In this document: piece by piece, positions 54,107 to 64,000 of the stretch
Position numbering within the stretch: position 1 is the first letter of the stretch
How the letters are laid out: every line of letters begins with the position of its first letter
DNA from: Lophius americanus
Lineage: Eukaryota; Chordata; Actinopteri; Lophiiformes; Lophiidae
DNA: 64,000 nucleotides
Direction of reading: 5' to 3'
Assembly: GCA_037951165.1 (NCBI GenBank)
Contig: JBBDHG010000104.1
Coordinates: 422,001 to 486,000, forward strand
The notes under the pieces: generated by a model
Database searches by the model: none
Told to the model about the DNA's origin: nothing
What the model saw: only the letters and a program-made list of their open reading frames with translations
Translations under genes and position numbers: made by a program

Positions 54107-57100
54107 TTTTTCACAATATATTTTTACGTGAGGAATTTTAAGGTTAAGGTTCAAGTAAGTTTATTGAACTGAAGTGTTATGTGCACATTTCTTAAGTTAA
54201 TTTATTGAAGGTGTCTGTATGAATGAAAATCCCTCTGATCAGCATTCATGCTTCAGCTTTGGTTGGATTATGTATTTTCTGCAGCATTTTTACTCAGAGC
54301 GAGTGAAAACCTTTCAGATTTACGTACCTAATGAACAGACACTGAGGAAAAAGAGAGAGAGAGAAAGAACTATCTGAGGCCACAACATCCCTACAGAGCC
54401 AGTAGAGGTCAGCGCTGCTCTTCAGGCTGCGTGGATGAAACGTCACATGCCTTCCTTCCTGCAACATCCGATGCCAAAATATGCACCTGCTGAAGGGCAC
54501 AAGGACAGCCGGCCTGTTCGTCTCCATCTTTCATCTCTCTGTTATGATTCTCTCTCCTGTGGCATCGCCTTCTCCCCCTTTCACACCTGCACAACAATAA
54601 TAATTTCTCTCTCTCTTTATCACTCTTTCTCTCACTCAATTCTTCTACTGGTCTTTATCCATCATCAATTAACTATTCCTCATCACTTCCCATCTCTCCC
54701 CTCTGACCCCGCCCCCATCCTCCTTTTTCTCATTATGCAAATGCTACCACCTCTGACCTTGGCCTTAAAGCCCGGTGTTTGCACGCCGTCTTAAGATAGC
54801 CGAGGCGGTCACATGAGGGCGCGTATTTGCATGCATGCTGTTGCATGTGCGTATTTATGACGATTGCATTGCCTGACGCACACACACACAGTTGCAGACG
54901 CACACACACAGACGTCTCCTCTAGGTCATTTTGGGCCAGATTTGGCGTATGTGGGAATTAGGATCTGTGCCTTCTTTTCTTTCCTCTCTGTTATCTGAGA
55001 CATCAATTGGCTGGCTGGAGAGAACACATCTCTCAGTGTCAAGGTCTCCACCGTTTGGTAACACGATGTGGGAGAGAACTGAAGGAGTTTGATAGAGAAA
55101 AAAGAGAACAGTGAAACATCATTTCAGCAAAGGGGGAGGAAGGAGGGGAGGGGGGGATGTCAAAAGCGTATTAGAGGCTGCAAATGAAGGGAGGAGTGTG
55201 AGAGATGAGGAAGAATGAGTGAGGGAGGGGGCCTGATTCGAGGAGCGAAAGCGTCCCTGCCAATGCTCACGTAGGCCCACAGCTGCAGAGAGGCGCAGTT
55301 GCCACTCTTGTCTTCGTGTCCCCTCCCCAAAACACCAGTAGCCATAATACAAATGAGGGATTCATCCCCCCCTCCCTCCGTCAACTCATTTGTTGTCACA
55401 TAGAAAGTCACACTCTCTGTCTCGCGCCTCTGAAGGACTCCCCAGCGGAATCCATCCAACTCGTGCCCCGAACAGTCATCACACAGTAATGCACACAAGA
55501 GTCTGCATATAGGTCAGATATGCAAGACCTCAAGGGGAGACCACAACCACCCTCAAAACACCCACGGTCCAGCCAAATAGCAAGTTACTGATCTCATCGT
55601 CTTCCTAACTGTCTAGCATTTACATTCTTCTGCCCTGAGCAGCATTATGGAATACCCCCCCCCTCTGGAGCCCGGATACTGGTGGTGGTGGCTGGTGACT
55701 CTGCTGCGGCTGATGAATGATGAGGCAGATGGATCTCTGAGGACTAAGAGGAGATGGAGAGTGAATCATATTTAAAGACAGCAGCTGATGGTGATGGGAT
55801 GGATGAGGCTACCTGAATGGGTGCAGCTGATATCAATAAAGGCCCCCGGCCGTGAATCAGGTAATAGAGACCCCGCCTGTGTAAAAAGTGAGGATAACAG
55901 GGTGGTATGAGCAGTACCTGTGGCCCGAGTACACCAAAGGATTGTCTTTCTGATTGAACTTTTGCAGGATTTCCATTTCTAAGGGGTTAAAAAGGAGGAC
56001 AGAGCCTTAAAAAAGATTTTTGAAAACTGTAATTTGGCTAAATTAGGCAATAAACTGCATCGGTCCGAAATGTTTGCAAATTCTAAATCTTTTCATTCCA
56101 TCTATTTGATAGTTTAAATGACATTATACCATAAAACACACCATACGTGCATATATTGCAGCTAGAAGTCTTTCAACCATACTTTGCATTTGTTTTGTTT
56201 GCATTTGTGCACGTTTCGTAAAAACTTATTGATTAGTTTAGTTTATTCATTTGCATAAATTAAAATACAACTAATAGTTTATAATGCAGAAAAAGGCAAT
56301 ATAGCCCAGTGGGGTTATATAAAGCCTCGACCTAAACAAAAATATGAACGAAAAGAAAGAAAATACAGTTTTGTGACTGGTTTTAGACAAAATGGAATTG
56401 AATAGAATTGTATTTATTTCAAGTAAAATATACTACAACAGAATATTTGACAAAGAATCACAAATGTAAATAATGACCAAGAAAGATAATAATTGTCCAT
56501 CATAAGTGAAGATGAGTAGGAATAAAAGAAAAAAAAAGTGCCATATGAATAAGGTTGAGTGGAGTTGCTCGCTGTGGGATCTGTCCTGTAGTCTTAAAAG
56601 TACCGGGTCATATTGATTTGGGTCAGGACACTGGATGCCTGTTAGAGGATGTTCCATCCTGCCCTACTCTATAGGCTTGCTACAGCAGAGGATGTCCCGC
56701 TGGTGTCTGGAGACAGTGTTGTTTCAGCTGCAGGCAGGATGTGTGGCTATATTTGCTGATGCATCAGCAAGAAGTGAAGCCAGGGCAAGATGTGTGGAAT
56801 ATCCAGTATGGTGGCAAGAAGGCATCATGTCTGCAGCTGTGAAACGAGCTCATCCTGGATTCAAACTTAAGTGACGTCTGAGTGATATATTTTCACCAAC
56901 CGGCACTTTTAGACCTGCATGACTGTGACTGCTGAGAGTCATGCGAACTAAACCTCTGAGGTTATGGTTTTTATGAATGAGTGTCTGGATTCGTCCACCA
57001 GTGGCTGCTGTTGACTCAGTAAAACCGATGAGCCGGGTTTCTGTTTCCGTGATGTGTACGAGGCAGGCTGCACGTTGCTGAGGCTTCGGGTTCACATGGC

Positions 57101-57186
57101 AAGTGGCCAGGCAGTCAGCTGCCTACTTACTGGCAGTCTGTGCGGTTCAGAGTGAGCCACTGAAGGTAATACTGCTCTCTCTCTCT

Positions 57187-57225
<39 letters not shown>

Positions 57226-57354
57226 TTCTCTCATTCTCTCACTCACGTAGGCACACACTTTGACCACACACACTCTTAACTTTGCACACACATTAACCCA
57301 CACTAAACCTTTCTCTCATTTGCTCTGTCTTCTTTTGATTTCGGTCTCTCCTCT

Positions 57355-57402
<48 letters not shown>

Positions 57403-57703
57403 AATCCTCCATATCCTGGATCCAGCAGGGTAATTTGAACACATTTACCTTGCAGCCGTCACACAGTGCAGCTAAGATTCCCTCACAGTATTGCTCTGTT
57501 GCAACATATTCCCTGTCTGAGGTCTCTATGCCAGATACTTCAAGCTTCCTGGGAGAGCAGAACAAAACTCCATCTTTTCTTACACTGGCTGGAGCTGAGC
57601 ACAGCCATCACTGTTGAGGATTTGGCCCGAATAAGGCTATAAGGAGAATGGTTGGAAAGGACTGGAGGGAGCAGGTGGAGTTCTTTGGCTAGTGTTTGTG
57701 TGC

Positions 57704-57738
<35 letters not shown>

Positions 57739-58360
57739 GGTGTAAAAGAATCCTGACTGATTTCGAGCAGATATTTGATAAGCATTCACGGCACAACGGT
57801 TTGGTGGGTAACGTGATGCGTGATGACCCGCTGCTGATAATGCATCTATTTCTTCATTAACCCATAAAGTGACAGAATGTCGCTGGAGAAGCTTTGACTG
57901 ACAGGATTAATTGGCACAAAAGGATTCATGTGTGGTGGGGGGGGGGGGGCGGCCAGTAAAAATAGAGTTGTGATCGGTCAACAATGCTTCTAGTAACCTT
58001 TCATATTGTCCGTGGATACACAAGTGCATGATTTGCGTGCTATTTTTGATGGCGACTCTGGGCATCGGCCCTTTTTCTTTTTTTCATCATCTCACTCTCA
58101 CCTCGTCTTTCACTAAGATCAGTTTCGTTGTCCTTTCAGGCTGTCACTGGTTCATGTTTCTGTGTAAACTGTGTCTGTCTCTAAGTGAAGGTGTCATAAG
58201 GAGGTCATAGCTCGTCAATGACAAAGTGATTTTAATCAGCGGTGGAATGGGACTCAGTACGGACGCACCTCTACTCTACATGAGTATTTGTTTGATCCGG
58301 TTTTTGTTCTTCCACTACATTTTCTAGGCAAATATTTTACTTTTCACTCCACTGCATATA
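54107..58360. other. Gene-free stretch with simple repeats
   Basis: No frame here shows recognisable homology. It holds pyrimidine-rich tracts, a (TC)n block at 57177-57236, (CA)n at 57357-57402 and (GT)n near 57702-57732. An open frame at 56635-56874 matches nothing I know. Confidence 0.5.
57177..57236 (+). repeat. (TC)n polypyrimidine tract
   Basis: CT-rich run with a central C8 block, followed 120 bp later by a (CA)n microsatellite at 57357-57402. Confidence 0.9.
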
Positions 58361-58370
58361 TTTGATCACG

Positions 58371-59750
58371 TTTTTTTTTTTTTTTTTTTTTTTAATATGT
58401 GACTTACTATCAGTGGGGAACCTGAGCATGTGAGGATGCACACGTCCATTCTTTTCTGGTTGGAGTTGATGATGTGGCGGCGGGTGGGGTTCGTCTTTGG
58501 GTCCTTCCTGCCTCACGCCCTTGGTGAGGTGTTTGTGGGTTCTGGCGGTGCTGGTTGGTGGGGCTTCATGGAAATGATTGTTCTGCTGGGCCCCCCTGGT
58601 GCTCTGTGTTCTGTTTTCTTGATGTTCTCGCGGCTTGGGGGGGCGGGCTGGGATATCTGGCTTCTCTTGGACTCTGAGGGGGGCCCTTTGCACTGGTGGG
58701 GGTTCTGCTGCAAGATCCTGGCGCAACACTACAGCAACCACTACGACCCAATATTCCATTTCAATTGGGCCCACCAGTGGGGGATTAACCAACCTGTGTT
58801 TGGTTCTTTGGACTCTCTGGGTTCCGGGCTGGCTCTAAGGGTGCTTAGTGCGCGTCTTCTCCCTACTGCATGTCCCCTCGTCCTTCTTTGTCCTGTTTCG
58901 TCTTTGTGTCTCACACACGGTGTCTCACACCCTCTCTGGTGAGAAATAGGTGTTATTTCCAAATAAAACTTAACAGGCGAGTCTTTCAAAGAGGTTCTGG
59001 TGTTGGTCACATGAACTCAGTCACACGCACAGAAACAAAACCTATCTGCTGCAAGATCGTGCTGCAAGTATTTATCTATTTATTTATTTTACCAGTGGTT
59101 CATACCAGTCTTGTCATTAACCTTTAATATAAACCCAGACAGATTCAAATCAATCCTTTTGTTCAATGTGACATGACAAGGTTAAAAGTAAAACAAAAAC
59201 TCTCTGGCTCTCTCTCTCTGTCACCGTTGACTGATATGTTCAACAGTCGATTATGTTTCGTAAATGGAGTTCAGCTTAACAATGAACTCGACGAGTAAGG
59301 CCAAGAAAAATATGAAAGGGATATCCGTGACTACGAAGAAGCAGAAGCCTACCACTGGCAAAAACAAAGACAACAGACAAAGAGGAGGATCAAAGACTCC
59401 GATCAAACCTCATACAGAACCGGAGTCATAGAACTCTCTTGGGACCCCAGGAGATCTTTTAAATTGCCTGATCTCCAGTTTCTTTTTGCTTTAGCATGTT
59501 GATATGACATGTACCTGAGATTTTGTTTGTGCTCCTCTTTTGGATACCTATATTATGATTATACATTTTGGGGCGATGCACAACGGTCTGATATACTGGG
59601 AAGGCCCGTCCGCCCCATGATCCGACAAGTCAATGGAGTAGAACTCAGCCTTTAGGGGGTATTGGGGTGTCGGCGGTGCTCTGTGTCGTCCCATCATGGG
59701 TGATGTACGTTATTCATATATGCAGGTACATATCAAAATTATGGGAGGCT
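58371..59750. mobile_element. Possible unclassified retroposon or repeat
   Basis: T23 at 58371-58393 would be a poly(A) tail for a minus-oriented insertion. Next to it is a G-rich stretch open on plus (58430-58942, Gly/Trp/Leu-rich) and on minus (58337-58792, Pro-rich). At 59280-59429 a small plus-strand frame of about 49 codons is Lys-rich (it begins MNSTSKAKKNMKG and ends TEPES). No polymerase domain is seen. Family and boundaries are unknown. Confidence 0.3.
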
Positions 59751-60204
59751 TTTCACCTGGCAGGTCATTTCAGATGGTGCAGACTTTTTTTTTGTCTTGC
59801 TGCGAGCCTCTTCCACCTCGGCTGCTTATCTGCGGCTGGATGATGAAGTTCAAAGATGTCCTATATTTTTGAAGAACCGTTTTTTTCCTCAAACCACCGC
59901 GTGTTAAGCTGCGTCCCCACGCAACCCTCTCGTAGCGCACAGCTCGTAAATGAAAGTTGTAGCAGGTAGTATTTAACAGACGTACACGCCTCTGCCAGCT
60001 GACTGGTGATGCGCTGAGTCATACTCTGACATTGTTTTATGGGGATCGGAGGATGTGGGACAAAGGCTGGGATTGATCTCCGTCTTTCATAATAGGGTTT
60101 TTCTATTACGAGATCATCAACATTTTGGTGCCAGATGACACTCTGAGGTTCCACTCCACCCTGGTTCTGCCATGGCAACCTGGTTTAGGGAGGTGGCAAT
60201 AAAT

Positions 60205-60662
60205 AGTCTTCGCCAAAGAGTTGATATTTTCGATCCTTTTTGTTTGTTTTTTGAGCAGATTATGGAAAAACATCATTATGGATTTACATGAAATTTTCCC
60301 CAGAGGTAGGTTTCGTTATATCCTAGAGGGGATTATATTTAGGTGGCGTTATGTATTTTGCAGCGTTTAAAATAATAGTGACGTCACAATGTGGCCATCG
60401 CTGCCTTTCGTCCTTTGATTCCTTTGATGTTCCTTCAGGGGTGAAGCTGGAGGCTCAGTGGGCTGAACAGAGACGCTGAAGTGGAAGGTGCCGGAGACGA
60501 CCAGCGACATCGTATTTGAGAGATACTCAGAGAGTTTGTTGGAGTTGTCGGTAGATTTAGAATTATAAATGACAATAATGGAGAAACCTGCAAGAATGTT
60601 TCTGACATAAAACCATCCAATTGTTTTTTTAACAGACGTACGTTTTTTGCAGACAATAATAC
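60205..60662 (+). mobile_element. Fish interspersed repeat (~500-bp family), copy 8
   Basis: It carries TTCGCCAAAGAGTTGATATT, GAAATTTTCCCCAGAGGTAG, GGGCTGAACAGAGACGCTGA and GAGATACTCAGAGAG in order. It lies in the gene-free right part of the window. Confidence 0.7.
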
Positions 60663-60941
60663 TAATGACTCACAATCCATGACTACACAGCAGGTCCAAG
60701 ATTTAATTTGTTGTCTTTGGTTTTTGGCAAAATACCCGCAAAACTGTCATCTCCATCATGACCAGCCCCAGATTGTTGTTAGAGCTAGTAAACATGTTGA
60801 CGATCTAAACAAAGAGCATGAACTTGATTCATGGAACTGTTTGTGTGGCTTTATGGATGGTACCTTTTTATTTTTTTAAACAAATATCCTGAATATCCTG
60901 TTCTGTGTCTCCCAGCGTTTTTATATTCCTGTCTTATTATC

Positions 60942-60977
60942 TCTCTCCCTCTCTATCTCTCCCCCTCTCTCTCTCTC

Positions 60978-61028
<51 letters not shown>

Positions 61029-61034
61029 TCTCCA
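60942..61034 (+). repeat. (TC)n polypyrimidine tract
   Basis: Continuous CT-rich run just after the ~500-bp repeat copy 8. Confidence 0.95.
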
Positions 61035-61348
61035 CCCCTTTTATCGACCCAGTTCTCCTGAGGTAATTGTGTGTCATTCACTTAAAAAAAGTAAGAAAAT
61101 AGCGGGCCAGTCGTAGCTTGCGAAGACCGTTCCGCTTCGCCAGCAATCCAATAAACCGCACCCCCACCCACCCGGAACCCCCCCAACACCCCTCCTGCCA
61201 GGTTCTTGAATCCATGTCATTTGGCTCACTGTTGGCTGGGAAAGATCAAACAGCGCATGTAGGGCTGACCTTCAGCCCAACGTCCCCGCCGCCTCTAAAC
61301 ATTAACTCTTGAGTTCAGGCGCAGTTTTGTCTGAAGGACTTGGTCTGA

Positions 61349-61379
<31 letters not shown>

Positions 61380-61404
61380 AGTGTGTATGTGTGTGTGTGT
61401 GTGT
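61349..61404 (+). repeat. (GT)n microsatellite
   Basis: GT tract with two short interruptions. Confidence 0.95.
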
Positions 61405-61559
61405 TGTGAGTAAATGCGTGTGTCTATTACCCTGTTGCGTGTTGTATGAGTCCATATAAAGAAATCTCAAATGTCTTTCATGTTGGGAGAGTGAAGAGTC
61501 AGAGGTTGAATTATCTCTCAGCCTGAAATCTGCAATCTTAGTCGTAATCACTGACTTGT

Positions 61560-61790
61560 AGAGTTGATGACAGACAGGGTTCAGGGGGCAGAGAGCGCCT
61601 GCTGCTCCGGCACAACCCGACCAGAGTCCTTCTGGCACATTGGGGCCGATGTGCACCTGCACCAGGGAGCCCACCTGTGCTTCGGAGCTCACGGCCACCC
61701 CGGGGGCCTCGGTGCCACCTGCAGCCCCGGGCCCTTCTCACCAGACAGTGTTCAGCACAATGTCGGAGCTGACATGTGAGCAGCCGTTCT
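61560..61790. other. GC-rich block open on both strands, unexplained
   Basis: Plus frame 61564-61779 (…ADVHLHQGAHLCFGAH…) and minus frame 61698 leftwards (AVSSEAQVGSLVQVHIGPNV…) are both uninterrupted. The GC content is higher than its surroundings. I recognise no domain; it could be an exon of a gene extending beyond the window or a repeat. Confidence 0.25.
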
Positions 61791-63466
61791 TTCACTTCAT
61801 TACGAGCACAGTCGAGGCTTTGTGTGTGGCAAATAAAAGATCTACTTGTCAAAACCGTGACGCAAAAAGTCCCCTGCTATGTCCCGGTGCCAGCAGAGTT
61901 TTTTTTGGGTCATTTCATAGTTATGTGTGTGCGCTGTCACGTACGGCGTCGTAAATGAGTCATTCCTACTATATCAGGCAGGTACGCGGTCGGCTTTGCT
62001 TTATCTGCAGCGGGTCGGTCTGATCTCACCGAGCGCTGCTTTTCTAGAGCGAGCTACACTCATGAACTTCCAAGATTTATATGGATTGATTATCGCAGCT
62101 GCACTTTAATTGCACTGATACACGGTCCAATTAAAACTCGGACCAAATCGTCAACAGAGCTGGGATATATGACGAGAAATGTCACCCCATAAACTCAAAT
62201 GACTGCATGTATTCACATGACCTCCAAGGTCATTTGCACTTGACCATGACCACTAGGGGGCGACAGGGGACCGCCTAGCTTGATGGGTCATCATATCCTC
62301 TAATTACTTTTCCCTCACCGTCGCTGGTATTTTCCCCTCAAAGCCCGTCCTGCCAAACATCTGCTGACTGCATGAATGCATGGCATCTGTAGGCACGTCA
62401 GCTTTAGCTTACCTCCTCTCCGAATGCAAACCATGAGTCACACTGGAAACTCTGTCCGCAAAAAAAATGCTGCTTTGAGATCATCTCGTCTCAATTCTGT
62501 CTCTTCCCTCTGCAGTATTGCTGCAAAAAGTCCGCAGCGATGAAACGGCGCCCGGCTGTAGGGGAAAACGAAAAGTCAACACTCTCCCCTAGGAAGGTAA
62601 ATTAGGTCAACCTCTAGACAAAAAAAAAAAAAAGACCTTCAAGGAAAGCAAAGGACAGATTTAGAGAAGTTGAGGACAGCATGAGCCGATCATAGGTTTC
62701 ATCAAGGAGTCAATAATTCACTCGCAGTCGACCCCCCCTTGGTGACCCTCTGGGGTCACAGGGATACCGTCCACTTCTACCGGCTGCTGTTCTGTCAAAA
62801 AAAAAAAAAAATGTTTTCCAAATCTCTGATAAGCTCTAATCTCTCACCTTGATATGTTATGCCACTCAAGAACCCATTATTCTCACCGCCTCCAGCGCTT
62901 TGAAGTCCCGAAAAGCAGCTATTGTTTATTCGAGAGGCCGAGTGGGGAGAAAAAAAAAAGTAGAAAAAAAATGACATGGAAATTTACCTCACAGGACTTA
63001 GAGAATTCCAAGAAGAAGAAAAAAAAAAAGGGAATAGCTTGGAAATGTGTGACTTACACGAATTTGAGAGAGTGTTGCGGATTGATGGCGGTTGAGAGTG
63101 GGAACGTTAAAATAAGGGCCTGAGAGAAAAAGTGATGAATTTCATTCAAACTCCTGGATTCTAAGATCACGGCGGATTCATATCTGACCCAGAACCTACA
63201 AGTTTTTGGGTTCTTGTAAAAGTTAAGAGACAACTGACAGGTCACAGAAGTGCCAAGATGGATAGCAGAGATTGGCATGTTTTGACATTATTTAACGTGT
63301 TTTCTGAAGACTTTGAGTTAGACTTCAGGTTAATCCAAAATGACCTCATTATTTTAATATGGTTTATAAAGACTTTGAGTAAGAGTTTGGGTTAATCCAA
63401 AATGACCTCAGGCTCCAGGGGATTAATCTGATGCTAAGATTCCTGCTCTAATTATACGTATTTGTG

Positions 63467-63514
<48 letters not shown>

Positions 63515-64000
63515 ATTAGAGTATCCATGAATTTGTGTCATAGTTAAACACGAAGTAGCTGAATACAACCCAAGCTTTGTTTTCAACACCCGTGGAAGAG
63601 AAAACCACCTGAAGTCACATGATTACCTTCTGTAATCATCCAGTGTCAAATATTGGAATTTCTTTTATCTCTCTCAGCCCATCTCACCCACAGCCTTGTG
63701 GGAGGACCAGGCCTCGCGCCGGTAGACATTCATTTTGATTTAATGGCAACATTTTTGAAAATCCAGCCTGTTAGACTTTCTGTCAGGAATGGAAGGAAAT
63801 GAAAGTGGAATAATTTCCACTTTCCACTCTTTGAGGAATTTACACAAATGAGATTTTTCTAAAAATAGAGGAAGGCATTTGATCTGACATTAGGCAGAAA
63901 CGCTGGTGACGTGTTTCAGCCAGCAACATTCTTAAACGTAGAGATCAAGGCTGGAGGAGGGAGACTGAAAAAAAAAAAAAACATTGAAATAAAATCCACG
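61791..64000. other. Gene-free right end
   Basis: I see no supported gene. It contains several A-runs, a (CA)n tract at 63469-63512 and a direct duplication of GACTTTGAGT plus TAATCCAAAATGACCTCA near 63308-63350 and 63371-63411. Confidence 0.45.
63469..63512 (+). repeat. (CA)n microsatellite
   Basis: About 21 CA units without interruption. Confidence 0.95.

Noticed and set aside
54435..54794. 119-residue Ser/His/Pro-rich plus-strand frame
   Set aside because: It is a low-complexity pyrimidine-rich translation with no domain or splice support.
63308..63411. Direct duplication of a short segment near the right end
   Set aside because: It is a simple local tandem duplication with no sign of a gene or element; noted only within the spacer entry.

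Overview
The window is vertebrate nuclear DNA and almost certainly comes from a teleost fish. Small exons with GT-AG introns encode clear orthologues of vertebrate proteins. Introns and spacers carry CA/TA microsatellites, RTE- and L2-like LINE tails, a tRNA-derived SINE, hAT-like inverted-repeat elements and a repeated ~500-bp fish-type element. There is no operon structure, CRISPR array or convincing stand-alone tRNA or rRNA gene.

Layout. About 0.3-6.8 kb, minus strand: the 5' five coding exons of fez2 (kinesin-1 adaptor), whose 3' end runs off the left edge. About 8.3-23.9 kb, minus: wdr26, complete in 14 coding exons (607 aa from the first ATG), the WD40 scaffold of the CTLH/GID ubiquitin ligase. 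About 24.7-39.3 kb, minus: adcy3, complete in 20 coding exons (1094 aa), a membrane adenylyl cyclase. About 40.1-44.1 kb, minus: an unrecognised 467-aa, Ala/Gly-rich, many-times membrane-spanning protein; 461 of its residues lie in one exon. About 44.1-53.4 kb, plus: naga (lysosomal alpha-N-acetylgalactosaminidase), 8 coding exons and a 5' noncoding exon, 435 aa. About 53.5-64 kb: no gene that I can support, only repeats, microsatellites and two unexplained open stretches.

All exon joins were checked for phase: the coding sums are 1824 nt (wdr26), 3285 nt (adcy3), 1404 nt (unknown gene) and 1308 nt (naga), each divisible by three and ending in a stop.

The point most worth following is the short divergent promoter between naga and the unknown membrane protein. 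It holds a perfect GTCACGTGAC palindrome, the CLEAR element recognised by TFEB/TFE3 on lysosomal genes, plus a related GTCAGCTGAC palindrome 21 bp away. One partner is a lysosomal hydrolase, so the unknown protein is a candidate lysosomal membrane protein. A second point is an ATG-less open frame of about 106 codons directly upstream of, and in frame with, the wdr26 start codon.
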